DNA of 64,000 nt from Parabacteroides chongii (GTDB lineage: Bacteria; Bacteroidota; Bacteroidia; Bacteroidales; Tannerellaceae): contig NZ_CP120849.1 in the NCBI RefSeq assembly GCF_029581355.1, forward strand, positions 5,116,501-5,180,500, given 5' to 3'. This document shows, piece by piece, positions 19,335 through 29,531 of the stretch. The notes under the pieces were generated by a model. That model saw only the letters and a list, made by a program, of their open reading frames with translations, had not been told where the DNA came from and ran no database searches. The position numbers and the translations under genes were made by a program. Position 1 is the stretch's first letter. Each line of letters starts with the position of its first letter.

Positions 19335-20381
19335 ATGAAGAACGAAGATTTTAGCTGTCCGGTTCCTTTTACCGATACCGATTGTGTGCTGATGGCTCAC
19401 GGCGGCGGCGGAAGAATGACACATCAGCTGATAAGCACTGTTTTTTATCCCGCATTCCGCAATCCGTTGCTGGAACAGGATCATGACGGTTGTGTTTTCC
19501 CCGTACAGGAAGGACGCATGGCCTGTTCGACCGACTCGTTCGTTGTCGATCCGATATTCTTTCCCGGCGGCGATATAGGCGACCTGGCGGTGAACGGCAC
19601 AGTAAACGACCTGGCCTGTTGCGGTGCCCGGCCTCTTTATCTGACAGCCGGATTCATACTGGAAGAAGGTCTGCCTCTTGCCGACCTGCAACGTATCGTC
19701 CGCTCCATGCGTAAAGCCGCCGACAAAGCCGGTGTGCAGATCGTTGCCGGCGATACCAAAGTGGTGGAACGCGGCAAATGTGACAAACTATTCATCAATA
19801 CCAGCGGTATCGGAGTGGTACCGGAAGGTATCCGTATCGCTCCCGATCGCGTGCAGCCCGGAGATGTGGTAATCTGTAGCGGTTCGATCGGAGTACACGG
19901 CATCACGATCCTTTCTGCCCGCGAAAGTCTCGGTTTTGAAACAAATCTGAAAAGTGATACAGTTTCGTTAAACAATATGCTCGCTGAGTTGTTAAAAAAT
20001 ATAGAGGAAGTTCATGTGCTTCGCGATCCGACACGCGGTGGAGTAAGCGGAACACTGAACGAGATAGCAAATACAGCCCAGGTTGAAATCGTTTTAGATG
20101 AAGTATCCCTTCCCATACCCGATGCCGTGAAAGGCGCTTCGGAAATATTGGGACTCGATCCGCTTTATATCGCCAACGAGGGATTAGTGCTGGTTATCCT
20201 GCCGGAAAACCGTGCACAAGAGGCTTTGGCTGTGATGAAAAACTTTCCGGAAGGAAAGGATGCAACGATTATCGGTCGCATAACCGGAAAGGACCATGCA
20301 ATCGTTAAAATGAAAACACTATATGGCAACTATCGGATCGTCGATATGTTAAGCGGCGAACAGTTACCACGTATCTGCTGA
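19335..20381 (+). CDS. hypE: Hydrogenase maturation protein HypE
   Basis: 348 residues. AIR-synthase-like fold with LMAHGGGGRMTHQLI at the N-terminus, STDSFVVDPIFFPGGDIGDLAVNGTVNDLA, and DPTRGGVSGTLNEIA. The C-terminus PRIC ends in the Cys that is carbamoylated by HypF and dehydrated to thiocyanate. It follows hypD after the long hairpin. Confidence 0.96.
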   Translation: MKNEDFSCPVPFTDTDCVLMAHGGGGRMTHQLISTVFYPAFRNPLLEQDHDGCVFPVQEGRMACSTDSFVVDPIFFPGGDIGDLAVNGTVNDLACCGARPLYLTAGFILEEGLPLADLQRIVRSMRKAADKAGVQIVAGDTKVVERGKCDKLFINTSGIGVVPEGIRIAPDRVQPGDVVICSGSIGVHGITILSARESLGFETNLKSDTVSLNNMLAELLKNIEEVHVLRDPTRGGVSGTLNEIANTAQVEIVLDEVSLPIPDAVKGASEILGLDPLYIANEGLVLVILPENRAQEALAVMKNFPEGKDATIIGRITGKDHAIVKMKTLYGNYRIVDMLSGEQLPRIC

Positions 20382-20409
20382 AATAAAGAAACCAATAAAT
20401 TACGAAAAT

Positions 20410-21507
20410 ATGGAAAATAAAAGACCTACCGTCTACGAGGAATGCCGGCAAAAAGGCATCACCCGAAGGGATTTCCTGAAATTCTGTACCACCATGGCTG
20501 CTCTCATGGGACTAGAATCCACGGGCGTGGCCCAGGTTGTCAACGCGCTGGAAACCAAACCGCGCCTACCGATTATCTGGCTCCATCTCCAGGAATGTAC
20601 CTGTTGTACAGAATCGTTCATCCGCGCTGCACACCCGATCGTGGCAACGCTTCTACTCGATAAGGTATCACTAGACTATACGGAAACGTTAATGGCTGCC
20701 GCCGGCGAACAGGCGGAAGCGGCCAAGGAAGAGACGATGAAAAAGTACTATGGTGAATACTTGCTTATGATCGAAGGATCGATCCCGACAAAAGACGAAG
20801 GTTATTGCTGTGTAGGCGGCAAAAGTGCCCTGCAGATTACTGAAGAGGCGGCAAAAGGGGCAAAAGCCATTATCGCCTGGGGTAACTGCGCATGTGCCGG
20901 TTGTGTACAGGCAGCAAACCCGAATCCTACAGGGGCAAAAGCGATCCATAAAGTAATCAAAGGTAAACCTATTATAAATGTACAGGGCTGCCCTCCTATC
21001 GCAGATGTGATGGCGGGTGTCCTCATCTATATGCTGACTTTCGACCGTATGCCGCAACTCGACGGCCTGGGACGTCCGAAGATGTTCTACTCCCGCCGCG
21101 TACACGATACCTGTTACCGTCGCGCCAACTTCGATGCCGGCCTTTTCGTGGAAAGCTTCGACGATGAAAATGCGAAGAAAGGATATTGCCTGTACAAAGT
21201 AGGATGTAACGGCCCCAGCACTTATAATTCATGCGGTATCATCAAATGGAATGAAGGAACCAGCTACCCGATCCAAAGCGGCCATCCCTGCCTGGGTTGC
21301 AGTGAAGAGAATTTTTGGGACAACAGTCCGTTCTACAAACGAATGCCCGATGTTCACGGTTTCGGCATCGAAGCAACGGCAGACCAGATCGGTCTTGCCC
21401 TGGGAGCCGCCACAGCTGCCGGTATTGCCGTTCATGCCGTAGCAACCAATATCCGTAAGAAAGAACTGATCGATAACGAAGAACCGGAAAGTAAATCTAA
21501 CATCTAA
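20410..21507 (+). CDS. hyaA: NiFe hydrogenase small subunit, oxygen-tolerant group 1d type
   Basis: 365 residues. A Tat signal (TRRDFLKF, residues 18-25) and hydrophobic stretch send it to the periplasmic face. FeS ligands include ECTCCTES (Cys63, 65, 66), GNCACAGCV (Cys160, Cys165) and VQGCPP (Cys194), so both extra cysteines of the 4Fe-3S proximal cluster (Cys19 and Cys120 of E. coli Hyd-1) are present. Later blocks are RRVHDTCYRR, GYCLYKVGCNGPSTYNSC and GHPCLGCSEENFWD. A C-terminal hydrophobic helix (about 334-352) anchors it. It starts 28 bases after hypE. Confidence 0.95.
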   Translation: MENKRPTVYEECRQKGITRRDFLKFCTTMAALMGLESTGVAQVVNALETKPRLPIIWLHLQECTCCTESFIRAAHPIVATLLLDKVSLDYTETLMAAAGEQAEAAKEETMKKYYGEYLLMIEGSIPTKDEGYCCVGGKSALQITEEAAKGAKAIIAWGNCACAGCVQAANPNPTGAKAIHKVIKGKPIINVQGCPPIADVMAGVLIYMLTFDRMPQLDGLGRPKMFYSRRVHDTCYRRANFDAGLFVESFDDENAKKGYCLYKVGCNGPSTYNSCGIIKWNEGTSYPIQSGHPCLGCSEENFWDNSPFYKRMPDVHGFGIEATADQIGLALGAATAAGIAVHAVATNIRKKELIDNEEPESKSNI

Positions 21508-21519
21508 ATTCTCAATACC

Positions 21520-23241
21520 ATGTCAGAAAGAATCGTCATAGACCCCATCACCCGCATTGAAGGCCATCTACGGGTAGAAGCAGCCATCGAAGGCGGCAAA
21601 ATAAAAGAGGCATACAGTTCCGGTACAATGGTACGCGGAATAGAAAATATTGTACGCAACCGTGATCCCCGCGATGCCTGGGTATTTGTGGGACGTGTTT
21701 GCGGTGTGTGTACTTCCATTCATTCGCTCTGCTCCGTGCGTGCGGTGGAACAGGCGTTGGACATCACCATTCCTCCCAATGCGGAGATGGTGCGCAATAT
21801 TATGGAAGCAGTACTTTACATGCATGACCATACAGTCCATTTCTACCAGTTGCATGCGCTGGACTGGGTCGATATCGTATCGGCTCTGAAAGCAGACCCG
21901 AAAGCAGCAGCCCTCCTCGCCCAGCAACTATCGCCGTGGGCCAAAAATACGGAAGGATATTTCAGAAATACACAGGAACGCCTGAAGAAATTCGTTGCCA
22001 GCGGACAGCTCGGTATCTTCGCCAACGGATATTGGGGTCATCCTGCCTATAAACTGACACCGGAACAGAACCTGATTGCAACCGTCCATTATCTGGATGC
22101 GCTGGAATGGCAAAAGGAGATTGTCAAAGTACATGCCGTATTCGGTGGTAAGAATCCGCATCCGAACTTCCTGGTAGGCGGTATGCCGTGCAGCATCGAC
22201 CTCAACGAGGCAAATGCGATCAATTCCGAACGCCTGGCGCTGGTTAAGCAAAAGCTCCAGGAAGGAAAAGACTTTATCGACCAGGTATATATCCCGGATT
22301 TGCTGATGATCGCCGAAGTCTATAAAGACGAATGGAGCAAGATCGGCGGCGGCGTAAGCAACTATCTGTCATACGGCGATTTCCCCTTGCATGGGTATGC
22401 CGGTATCGAAGATTATCTGAGTCCGCGCGGTATCGTGCTCGACCGTGACCTGAGCAAAGTCCATCCGGTAGATGCCAATTCTCCGGAAGAAATCAAAGAA
22501 TATATCTACCACTCCTGGTACAAATATACCGAAGGTGACAAAGCCGGCCTGCATCCGTACGACGGAGAGACAAACCTGGAATATACCGGTCCGAAGCCTC
22601 CTTATAAACATTTGGACGTAGAAGATAAATATAGCTGGATCAAAACGCCGCGCTGGAAAGGCCAGCCGATGGAAGTAGGTCCGCTTGCCCGCCTGATCGT
22701 GGCATACGCTGCAGGCAAAGAACCTCAGAAAACAGCAGTCGATAATGTATTGAAGCAACTGAACCTCCCGGCTGAAGCCCTGTTTTCCACTCTGGGACGC
22801 ACGGCTGCCCGCGGAATCGAGACACAACTGGTTGCCGGCTGGTCGCTCGAATTTTTCGACCAGTTGATGAAGAACCTGGAGAACGGAGATTCCCGTATGG
22901 CGAATCCGGTCATGTGGGAAAACGAAAACTGGCCGAAGAAAGCGCAAGGCGTAGGACTGACAGAAGCTCCGCGCGGTGCACTGGCTCATTTTATCGTTAT
23001 CGAAAACAACCGGGTAAAGAATTATCAGATGGTTGTTCCCACCACCTGGAACGCTTCGCCGAGAGACGAGAACGGAAACTTATCTCCTTACGAATCAGCC
23101 CTGATCGGTACACCGATCCACGATGCCAATCAGCCGCTTGAAATCCTCCGGACGATCCATTCCTTCGACCCGTGCCTGGCTTGTGCCGTGCATCTGTATG
23201 ACGAGGAAGGGAAGTATGTGCACCAAATGGATACGTTTTAA
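21520..23241 (+). CDS. hyaB: NiFe hydrogenase large subunit
   Basis: 573 residues. Active-site ligands are Cys61 and Cys64 (GRVCGVCTSIHS) and Cys552 and Cys555 (DPCLACAVH). Cleavage after His558 by the maturation protease would remove the last 15 residues (LYDEEGKYVHQMDTF). It oxidises H2 in the periplasm with electrons leaving through the small subunit and cytochrome b. It is exported with the small subunit's Tat signal. It lies 12 bases after the small subunit gene. Confidence 0.97.
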   Translation: MSERIVIDPITRIEGHLRVEAAIEGGKIKEAYSSGTMVRGIENIVRNRDPRDAWVFVGRVCGVCTSIHSLCSVRAVEQALDITIPPNAEMVRNIMEAVLYMHDHTVHFYQLHALDWVDIVSALKADPKAAALLAQQLSPWAKNTEGYFRNTQERLKKFVASGQLGIFANGYWGHPAYKLTPEQNLIATVHYLDALEWQKEIVKVHAVFGGKNPHPNFLVGGMPCSIDLNEANAINSERLALVKQKLQEGKDFIDQVYIPDLLMIAEVYKDEWSKIGGGVSNYLSYGDFPLHGYAGIEDYLSPRGIVLDRDLSKVHPVDANSPEEIKEYIYHSWYKYTEGDKAGLHPYDGETNLEYTGPKPPYKHLDVEDKYSWIKTPRWKGQPMEVGPLARLIVAYAAGKEPQKTAVDNVLKQLNLPAEALFSTLGRTAARGIETQLVAGWSLEFFDQLMKNLENGDSRMANPVMWENENWPKKAQGVGLTEAPRGALAHFIVIENNRVKNYQMVVPTTWNASPRDENGNLSPYESALIGTPIHDANQPLEILRTIHSFDPCLACAVHLYDEEGKYVHQMDTF

Positions 23242-23252
23242 AAAGTATTGCT

Positions 23253-23993
23253 ATGAAAAGTCGTAAGAAACGTCTGAGAGAAGTATACGTATGGGAGCTT
23301 CCCGTACGTATTTATCACTGGGTAAATGCATTATGTATCGTTATACTTTGTATTACCGGGTTTATCATTGCCGATCCTCCTGCCATACTGAATGCATCGG
23401 AAGCCTATTTCAGTTACTGGTTCGGAGTGGTCCGTTTCATCCATTTTGTAGCGGCTTTCGTTTTCTTCTTCAACTTCGTGTTCCGCCTGTATTGGGGATT
23501 TGTGGGAAACCGCTTCGCCCGATGGAACAACTTCATCCCGCTAAAGAAATCGCAATGGCAGGAAGTATGGGAAGTGATCAAGGTCGATATCCTAATGATA
23601 AAGAACAAGCCGGTCGACAGTATCGGGCATAATGCACTGGCAAGCCTGATCTATTTCGGCACGTTCTGGGCATTCCTGTTACAAAGTATTACAGGTTTCG
23701 GACTGTATGCCAAAATGAGCCAGTCGGTCTTCCCTCAACTGTTTGCCTGGACCATTCCTTTAATGGGCGGCGATTTGATGGCACGCCAGATCCACCATTT
23801 CCTGATGTGGTTCTTTATCCTGTTCGCCATTGTCCATGTATATCTGGTATTCTACCACGATTACATCGAGCAACGCGGTGAAACTTCCTCTATCATTGGA
23901 GGCTGGAAGTTCATTGAAGAAGACATTGCAGACAAGGAAGAGGTTACAGAGACAGCCGAGACAATCACCAAGATCGCGAAGAAACATGAATAA
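23253..23993 (+). CDS. hyaC: Ni/Fe-hydrogenase b-type cytochrome subunit
   Basis: 246 residues with four main membrane segments (about 20-40, 60-80, 130-150, 180-205). Haem-ligand histidines are in VYHW-like RIYHWVNALCI, VRFIHFVAAFVFFFNFVFRLYWGF and RQIHHFLMWFFILFAIVHVYLVFYHDYIE. It takes electrons from the small subunit to the quinone pool. Its stop overlaps the protease gene start by 8 bases. Confidence 0.95.
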   Translation: MKSRKKRLREVYVWELPVRIYHWVNALCIVILCITGFIIADPPAILNASEAYFSYWFGVVRFIHFVAAFVFFFNFVFRLYWGFVGNRFARWNNFIPLKKSQWQEVWEVIKVDILMIKNKPVDSIGHNALASLIYFGTFWAFLLQSITGFGLYAKMSQSVFPQLFAWTIPLMGGDLMARQIHHFLMWFFILFAIVHVYLVFYHDYIEQRGETSSIIGGWKFIEEDIADKEEVTETAETITKIAKKHE

Positions 23994-24429
23994 AACTCTT
24001 ATATTAGGTGTCGGCAATCTATTGCTGAAAGACGAAGGAGTCGGTATCCACGTGATCCGTGCCCTGGAGAGAGAAACGCTTCCCGCCCATGTCACCCTGA
24101 TGGATGGCGGGACGGGGGGCTTGCATCTGATCAGCTGGCTGACGGGTTATGACCATATCATCATGGTAGACGCCACCCTCGACACCAATCCGCCGGGAAC
24201 AGTCCGTCTCATCCGTCCGAAATACGCCAGCGATTATCCTCCCCTAATGAGTGCACACGAAATCGGACTTCGCGACATGATCGAAACGATGATCCTGACG
24301 GGTGATCTGCCGGAAGTCCATCTGATCGTCGTCTCGGCAGCCAATCTGAATGAAGTAAATATGGAACTGACCCCGGAAGTGGAAGCTTCCATCCCGAAGG
24401 TAATAAAGATCATACGGGAGCTGATATAA
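23986..24429 (+). CDS. hyaD: Hydrogenase maturation endopeptidase HyaD/HybD
   Basis: 148 residues from the ATG at 23986 (MNKTLILGVGNLLLKDEGVGIHVI). Ni-binding acidic residues are Glu in LLKDEGVG, Asp in DGGTGGLHL/VDATLD, and His in SAHEIGLRDM. It trims the large-subunit C-terminus after Ni insertion. It closes the hypCDE-hyaABCD operon. Confidence 0.95.
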   Translation: MNKTLILGVGNLLLKDEGVGIHVIRALERETLPAHVTLMDGGTGGLHLISWLTGYDHIIMVDATLDTNPPGTVRLIRPKYASDYPPLMSAHEIGLRDMIETMILTGDLPEVHLIVVSAANLNEVNMELTPEVEASIPKVIKIIRELI

Positions 24430-24438
24430 GAAGAATGA

Positions 24439-25950
24439 CTATATTTCGCTATCCATTGCCCAGTTCATTGTCCGTCCGACCGCCTTATGCCAGTCTGTAA
24501 GTAAAGCCAAAGCTGTTTCAGGTTTCATCTTGGCGGTAAATATAGTATCGAGCGACCATTGCTCTTTCAGTTCATCCGTATCTTTCCAATAGTTCACAGC
24601 CAATCCCGCCAGATAAGCAGCCCCCAAAGCCGTTGTTTCAATGATGCTGGGGCGTACTACCGGACACCGGCTGATGTCTGCCTGAAACTGCATCAGGAAG
24701 TTATTTGCTATCGCACCGCCATCCACACGGATCTCCTTCGGTTTGGCCTGAATATCATTTTCCATCGCGATCAGTACGTCATATACCTGATAACAAATAC
24801 CTTCCAGAGCCGCACGTGTCAGATGCGCCGCCGTCGTACCACGGGTAATGCCGATGATTGCACCACGTGCATACTGGTCCCAGTACGGAGCCCCCAAACC
24901 GGTCAGTGCCGGAACAAAATAGACACCGCCATTGTCGGAAACCGATTTCGCCATCTGTTCCGTTACCGGAGCATTCGGAATCAATCCGATACCGTCACGA
25001 AGCCACTGGATAACCGCACCGCCGACAAACACACTGCCTTCAAGCGCATAAGTCACCTGGTCACCCAACTTCCAGGCAATCGTCGTCAACAGGTTATTCT
25101 GCGAAAGTACTGGCTTGTCGCCTGTATTTACGATCATAAAACACCCTGTTCCGTAAGTCGTCTTCATCATCCCTTTATCCAGGCACAACTGCCCGAACAA
25201 AGCAGCCTGCTGGTCGCCTGCCATTCCGGAAACAGGAATACCGGTCTTAAATATCGGCGTAGAGGTTTCACAATAGACCTCGCTACTGCTCTTCACCTCC
25301 GGCAACATGGAAGATGGAATCGTGAACAAATCGAGCAACTCCTGATCCCATTGCAAGGTATTTATATTGAATAACATAGTTCGGGAAGCATTCGTGACAT
25401 CGGTAATGAACTGCGAACCCCGCGTCAGTTTCCAGACCAGCCAGGAATCGACCGTACCGAAACAAAGTTCTCCCCGCTCCGCCCGTTCACGGATACCTTT
25501 CACATGATCCAGTATCCATTTGACCTTTGTCGCCGAGAAATAAGCATCGATCACCAATCCGGTCTTTTGCTGGATGAAATCGGAATAACCCTCCGCTTTC
25601 AATTCCTCGCAGTAGTCAGCCGTCCGTCGGTCCTGCCACACAATCGCATTGTAAACAGGGAAGCCCGTCTCACGGTCCCAGACAATTGTCGTCTCCCGTT
25701 GGTTGGCAATGCCGATACAGGCAATATGATCATCCGTCACGTCGGCTTTTGCCATCGCTTCCTTGATCGCGAGCGATTGCGTATACCAAATCTCGTTCGG
25801 GTCATGTTCTACCCAACCCGGCTTGGGGAAATATTGTTGGAATGTTTTCTGCGAGAGAGTGATGACCTGTCCCTGACGATTAAACAGGATGGCACGGGAT
25901 GTTGTTGTTCCCTGATCGATAGCCAATACATATTTATGTCTGAAATTCAT
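24439..25950 (-). CDS. glpK: Glycerol kinase
   Basis: 503 residues, full FGGY-kinase length. The N-terminal phosphate loop is [14 protein letters not shown], glycerol-binding RET is at [26 protein letters not shown] and the FGGY signature region ([26 protein letters not shown]) follow. It phosphorylates glycerol to glycerol 3-phosphate. It converges with the hydrogenase operon and has no glpF or glpD next to it. Confidence 0.96.
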   Translation of the reverse strand: MNFRHKYVLAIDQGTTTSRAILFNRQGQVITLSQKTFQQYFPKPGWVEHDPNEIWYTQSLAIKEAMAKADVTDDHIACIGIANQRETTIVWDRETGFPVYNAIVWQDRRTADYCEELKAEGYSDFIQQKTGLVIDAYFSATKVKWILDHVKGIRERAERGELCFGTVDSWLVWKLTRGSQFITDVTNASRTMLFNINTLQWDQELLDLFTIPSSMLPEVKSSSEVYCETSTPIFKTGIPVSGMAGDQQAALFGQLCLDKGMMKTTYGTGCFMIVNTGDKPVLSQNNLLTTIAWKLGDQVTYALEGSVFVGGAVIQWLRDGIGLIPNAPVTEQMAKSVSDNGGVYFVPALTGLGAPYWDQYARGAIIGITRGTTAAHLTRAALEGICYQVYDVLIAMENDIQAKPKEIRVDGGAIANNFLMQFQADISRCPVVRPSIIETTALGAAYLAGLAVNYWKDTDELKEQWSLDTIFTAKMKPETALALLTDWHKAVGRTMNWAMDSEI

Positions 25951-26016
25951 GTTATATCACTTTATAATCAGTAAACCACTTTCCTTAGGAATAAGTTCAG
26001 TTTATCCTAAAAAAGG

Positions 26017-26058
26017 AACTCCCGCAAATCTAATAAATAATTTAGATTTGCGGGAGTT
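26017..26058 (-). terminator. Terminator after the PBP1A-type gene
   Basis: Perfect 17-base stem (26017-26033 with 26042-26058) with an 8-base loop, followed on the minus strand by CCTTTTTTAGG. It separates the penicillin-binding protein gene from glpK. Confidence 0.88.
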
Positions 26059-26080
26059 GTATTTCAACTAATCCAGTCTA

Positions 26081-28426
26081 CTATTCAAACATTTTATCGA
26101 TACCTCCTGCATCTGCCGGGATACTCTTTCGTTCTTCTTCCGTTATCGTTTTACAAGGATCGGCATATTGTTCAGGAACATCGAAGTCTTCCTCTTCCGA
26201 ATAACCGAGCGTCTTGTCGGCATACACCTTCTGCATAAATAAGCCGTAGATAGGCAATGCCATACTTGCCCCCTGCCCTTCCTGAAGACGGTCGAAATGA
26301 ATAGAACGGTCTTCTCCTCCGACCCAACAACCGGACACCAAACTAGGCGTGAATCCCATAAACCAACCATCGGAGTTATTCTGTGTCGTACCAGTCTTAC
26401 CACCCATCGGTGCTTTTATACCATAACGGAAACGAACACGTCCTCCGGTTCCACCATCAATCACGCTCCTCAACATATATAACATCTTATAGGAAGCATC
26501 TTCCGGCAACACCTCACTCATTTGTTGATTGAAACTAGCTATCGTATTCCCATACTGGTCTTCGATACGGGTTACATACATAGGCTCGACGCGAATACCT
26601 TTATTGGCAAAGGTCGTATAAGCTCCTACCATTTCACCTACCGATACATCCGGTGTTCCCAAAGAGACAGAAATAACAGGATCGATATTCCCTTTTATTC
26701 CAAAAGAATGCAACAGACGAACAAACGTATAAGGAGAAAGCTGCTTCATCAAATAAGCAGTCACCCAGTTCGAAGAGTTCTGCAATCCCCACTGCAACGT
26801 AACCATTTCACCGACCCTCTTGGCTCCGGCATTCTTTGGAGCCCAAAGTATCCCGTTTTCATCCGTCAACTTCTGTTCGACATGCAACATTTCATCGCAC
26901 GGACTAAAGCCTTCAATCATCGCCAACGAGTACAGGAACGGCTTAATAGTAGAACCCACCTGCCTGCGGCCGCCATTGATCATATCATACTGGAAATCAT
27001 TATAATCTATCCCGCCCACATATGCCTTCACATATCCGGTACGCGGGTCCATCGACATAAACGCCGTACGCAGGAAGCTCTTATGGTAACGGATAGAATC
27101 CCATGGAGACATAATCGTATCAACCGGACCGTTCCAGCTGAACACGCTCATTTCTACCGGCTTCTGGAACTCCTTACGCATATCGGCTTCGCTCATACCT
27201 TCCTTCTTCATCGCACGGTAACGGTCTGTCTGATGCATAGCGCGCATCAACATCGTATCCACCTGTCCGGCTCTCACATCACGGGAAAACGGAGCATAAC
27301 TACGTCCTTTCTTTTCTTTGAAGAAAGCAGGTTGCAAAGTTCCGCCTATATGTTCACGAACAGCTTCTTCGGCATATTGCTGCATACGCGAATCAATAGT
27401 CGTATAAATTTTAAGACCGTCTGTATATACATTATAATATTGTCCATCCGCTTTCTTATTCTTATTACACCAACCGTATAACGGGTTCGTCTCCCATGCC
27501 AACGAGTCTTCCGAGAATTTCTGACCTTGCCAGGAGGCATAGCGCTTACGCTCCGGTTTCTTCGCCGTCAGGACAAGACGAAGATATTCACGGAAATAAG
27601 GAGCTGGTCCGTCTTTGTGGTCCATACGGCTGAAACGGACAGTCAGAGGTAATGCTTTCAGAGAATCACATTCCGCCCGGCTGATATACCCCGCCTTTTC
27701 CATCTGATCCAGAACGGTGTTACGGCGTCCGCGGGTACGTTCATTCTGACGAACAGGATTGAAATAAGAAGGATTCTTACACATTCCCACCAGTGTCGCC
27801 GCTTCTTCTATCTTTAAATTCTTAGGGGTTGTTCCGAAATAGACACGTGCAGCCGATTGAATACCGACTGCATTATACAGGAAGTCAAATTTGTTCAAAT
27901 ACATGCTGATAATCTCTTCCTTTGTATAATAACGTTCCAATTGAACGGCAATCACCCATTCGATCGGCTTTTGGAACAGGCGTTCCATAAAGTTATCGGC
28001 ACTAGGTGAGAAAAGCTGTTTTGCCAGCTGCTGGGTAATGGTACTACCACCGCCACCACTCTTCTGCATCAGGATACCGCGTTTCACAACAGCGCGGAAC
28101 AATCCCTGCGCATCGATACCGCTATGTTGTGCATAACGAATATCTTCGGTAGCTATCAAGGCTTTCACCAGGTCGGGAGAAAGATCCTTATAATTTGTCA
28201 TGATACGGTTATCCTGACTATGGGCATAACTTCCCAATGTCTTTCCGTCAGATGAAATGATCTGGGAAGCATATTTATCGATAGGATTTTCGAGCTGTTC
28301 CACCGGCGGCATATACCCGATAGAGCCATTCGCTATTGCGGTAAAAATCAGAAATACAGTCCCTACTGCTGCCGCAAACAGTACCCAGAATGTAATTATA
28401 ATACCTTTTGTTATTTTTGAAGCCAT
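26081..28426 (-). CDS. Class A penicillin-binding protein (PBP1A type)
   Basis: 781 residues. N-terminal membrane anchor (about 8-32), then GT51 transglycosylase domain (ATEDIRYAQHSGIDAQGLFRA, GGSTITQQLAKQLF, KEEIISMYLN) and a transpeptidase domain with SxxK in GSTIKPFLY, SSN, and KTGTT. It polymerises and cross-links peptidoglycan. It is transcribed alone from a box at 28449. Confidence 0.95.
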   Translation of the reverse strand: MASKITKGIIITFWVLFAAAVGTVFLIFTAIANGSIGYMPPVEQLENPIDKYASQIISSDGKTLGSYAHSQDNRIMTNYKDLSPDLVKALIATEDIRYAQHSGIDAQGLFRAVVKRGILMQKSGGGGSTITQQLAKQLFSPSADNFMERLFQKPIEWVIAVQLERYYTKEEIISMYLNKFDFLYNAVGIQSAARVYFGTTPKNLKIEEAATLVGMCKNPSYFNPVRQNERTRGRRNTVLDQMEKAGYISRAECDSLKALPLTVRFSRMDHKDGPAPYFREYLRLVLTAKKPERKRYASWQGQKFSEDSLAWETNPLYGWCNKNKKADGQYYNVYTDGLKIYTTIDSRMQQYAEEAVREHIGGTLQPAFFKEKKGRSYAPFSRDVRAGQVDTMLMRAMHQTDRYRAMKKEGMSEADMRKEFQKPVEMSVFSWNGPVDTIMSPWDSIRYHKSFLRTAFMSMDPRTGYVKAYVGGIDYNDFQYDMINGGRRQVGSTIKPFLYSLAMIEGFSPCDEMLHVEQKLTDENGILWAPKNAGAKRVGEMVTLQWGLQNSSNWVTAYLMKQLSPYTFVRLLHSFGIKGNIDPVISVSLGTPDVSVGEMVGAYTTFANKGIRVEPMYVTRIEDQYGNTIASFNQQMSEVLPEDASYKMLYMLRSVIDGGTGGRVRFRYGIKAPMGGKTGTTQNNSDGWFMGFTPSLVSGCWVGGEDRSIHFDRLQEGQGASMALPIYGLFMQKVYADKTLGYSEEEDFDVPEQYADPCKTITEEERKSIPADAGGIDKMFE

Positions 28427-28448
28427 CTTCTTATTCGCTTAGAAATCG

Positions 28449-28456
28449 CAAAGATA
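28449..28456 (-). promoter_or_regulatory. -7 box for the PBP gene
   Basis: Reads TATCTTTG on the minus strand, 22 bases before the start codon, in the short gap after the YeiH-like gene. Confidence 0.5.
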
Positions 28457-28461
28457 AGAAA

Positions 28462-29403
28462 TTAAACCAATAATATAACTCCCAGGCTAATTAAACCGAT
28501 GAAAACCCAAAGCACTACCCCTTGTACCATCGGACGGACACCGACCTGTTTGATTACTTTTCTTGATAATCCGGCTCCGATAAGGAAGAGAGTGACAGTC
28601 AATCCCTTTTTAGCCAACCAAACCAACGAACCTGTCACTGTTTCGGGGATCGTTAAAAAGGTGTTGGCAACCATTGCCAAAATGAAAAAGAAGATAAACC
28701 AGGGGATAGCAATCTTACCACCTTTTTGCTTGAAGAGGAACATGGTCACGATCGTAATCGGAATAATCCACAAAGCACGCGTCAACTTAACCATCGTAGC
28801 GATTTCAAGCGCTTCCTCGCCATAAGCGGCACCGGCACCGACCACCGAACTGGTGTCGTGGATAGCAATAGCCGCCCACATGCCGAATTGCTCCTGTGTC
28901 ATATTGAGTAAATGACCGATAGGGGGAAAGATAAACAGCGCAATTGCATTCAGGATAAAGATCGTACCCAGTGCCATCGACATTTCATTATCGTTAGCTT
29001 TCACTACCGGCCCTACGGCTGCAATGGCGCTACCGCCGCAAATAGCTGTCCCGGCAGAGATCAGATAAGCGGTTTTCCGATCCATCATCAGGCGTTTGCC
29101 CAGATATATACCCAACACCAGTACAGCCGCCACCGACACAATGGTGAAAAGCATGCCTTCCTTCCCTGTCTTCAGCGACTCATGCAGATTCATACCGAAC
29201 CCGAGCCCAACGACCGAAAACTGTAGCAGATATTTGGATGTCTTCTTACTAAACTTAGGAAAAGGCTGCCCGGCTGTCATCCCGAGTGTAAGCCCTAGAA
29301 ACAGGGCTATTGCGGGCGATATAAAAGGCATCAGGCATAAAATAAAAAGAAGAATGAAAAGAGGTTTGTTATACTTCGCAAGCACTTGTTCAATTGTGTC
29401 CAT
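28462..29403 (-). CDS. YeiH-family (UPF0324) membrane exporter
   Basis: 313 residues, about ten membrane helices. Family blocks: SVVGLGFGMNL, SAGTAICGGSAIAAVGPVVKAND, and AAIAIHDTSSVVGAGAAYG. Family members are annotated as sulfate/sulfite exporters, but transport is not well proven. It is downstream of metY in the same direction (128-base gap with its own -7 box), which fits a sulfur role. Confidence 0.88.
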   Translation of the reverse strand: MDTIEQVLAKYNKPLFILLFILCLMPFISPAIALFLGLTLGMTAGQPFPKFSKKTSKYLLQFSVVGLGFGMNLHESLKTGKEGMLFTIVSVAAVLVLGIYLGKRLMMDRKTAYLISAGTAICGGSAIAAVGPVVKANDNEMSMALGTIFILNAIALFIFPPIGHLLNMTQEQFGMWAAIAIHDTSSVVGAGAAYGEEALEIATMVKLTRALWIIPITIVTMFLFKQKGGKIAIPWFIFFFILAMVANTFLTIPETVTGSLVWLAKKGLTVTLFLIGAGLSRKVIKQVGVRPMVQGVVLWVFIGLISLGVILLV

Positions 29404-29442
29404 TACTATAATATCTTAGTTATCCTTATATTTTTGACGGCG

Positions 29443-29450
29443 CAAAAGTA
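29443..29450 (-). promoter_or_regulatory. -7 box for the YeiH-like gene
   Basis: Reads TACTTTTG on the minus strand, perfect TAnnTTTG, about 40 bases before the start. Confidence 0.45.
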
Positions 29451-29531
29451 AATTAAAAAAAGATATCATACCAATCACATTATGGAATAGATGATAACTT
29501 GAAGTTATAACCCTCCTTTCATTCTGATTGT

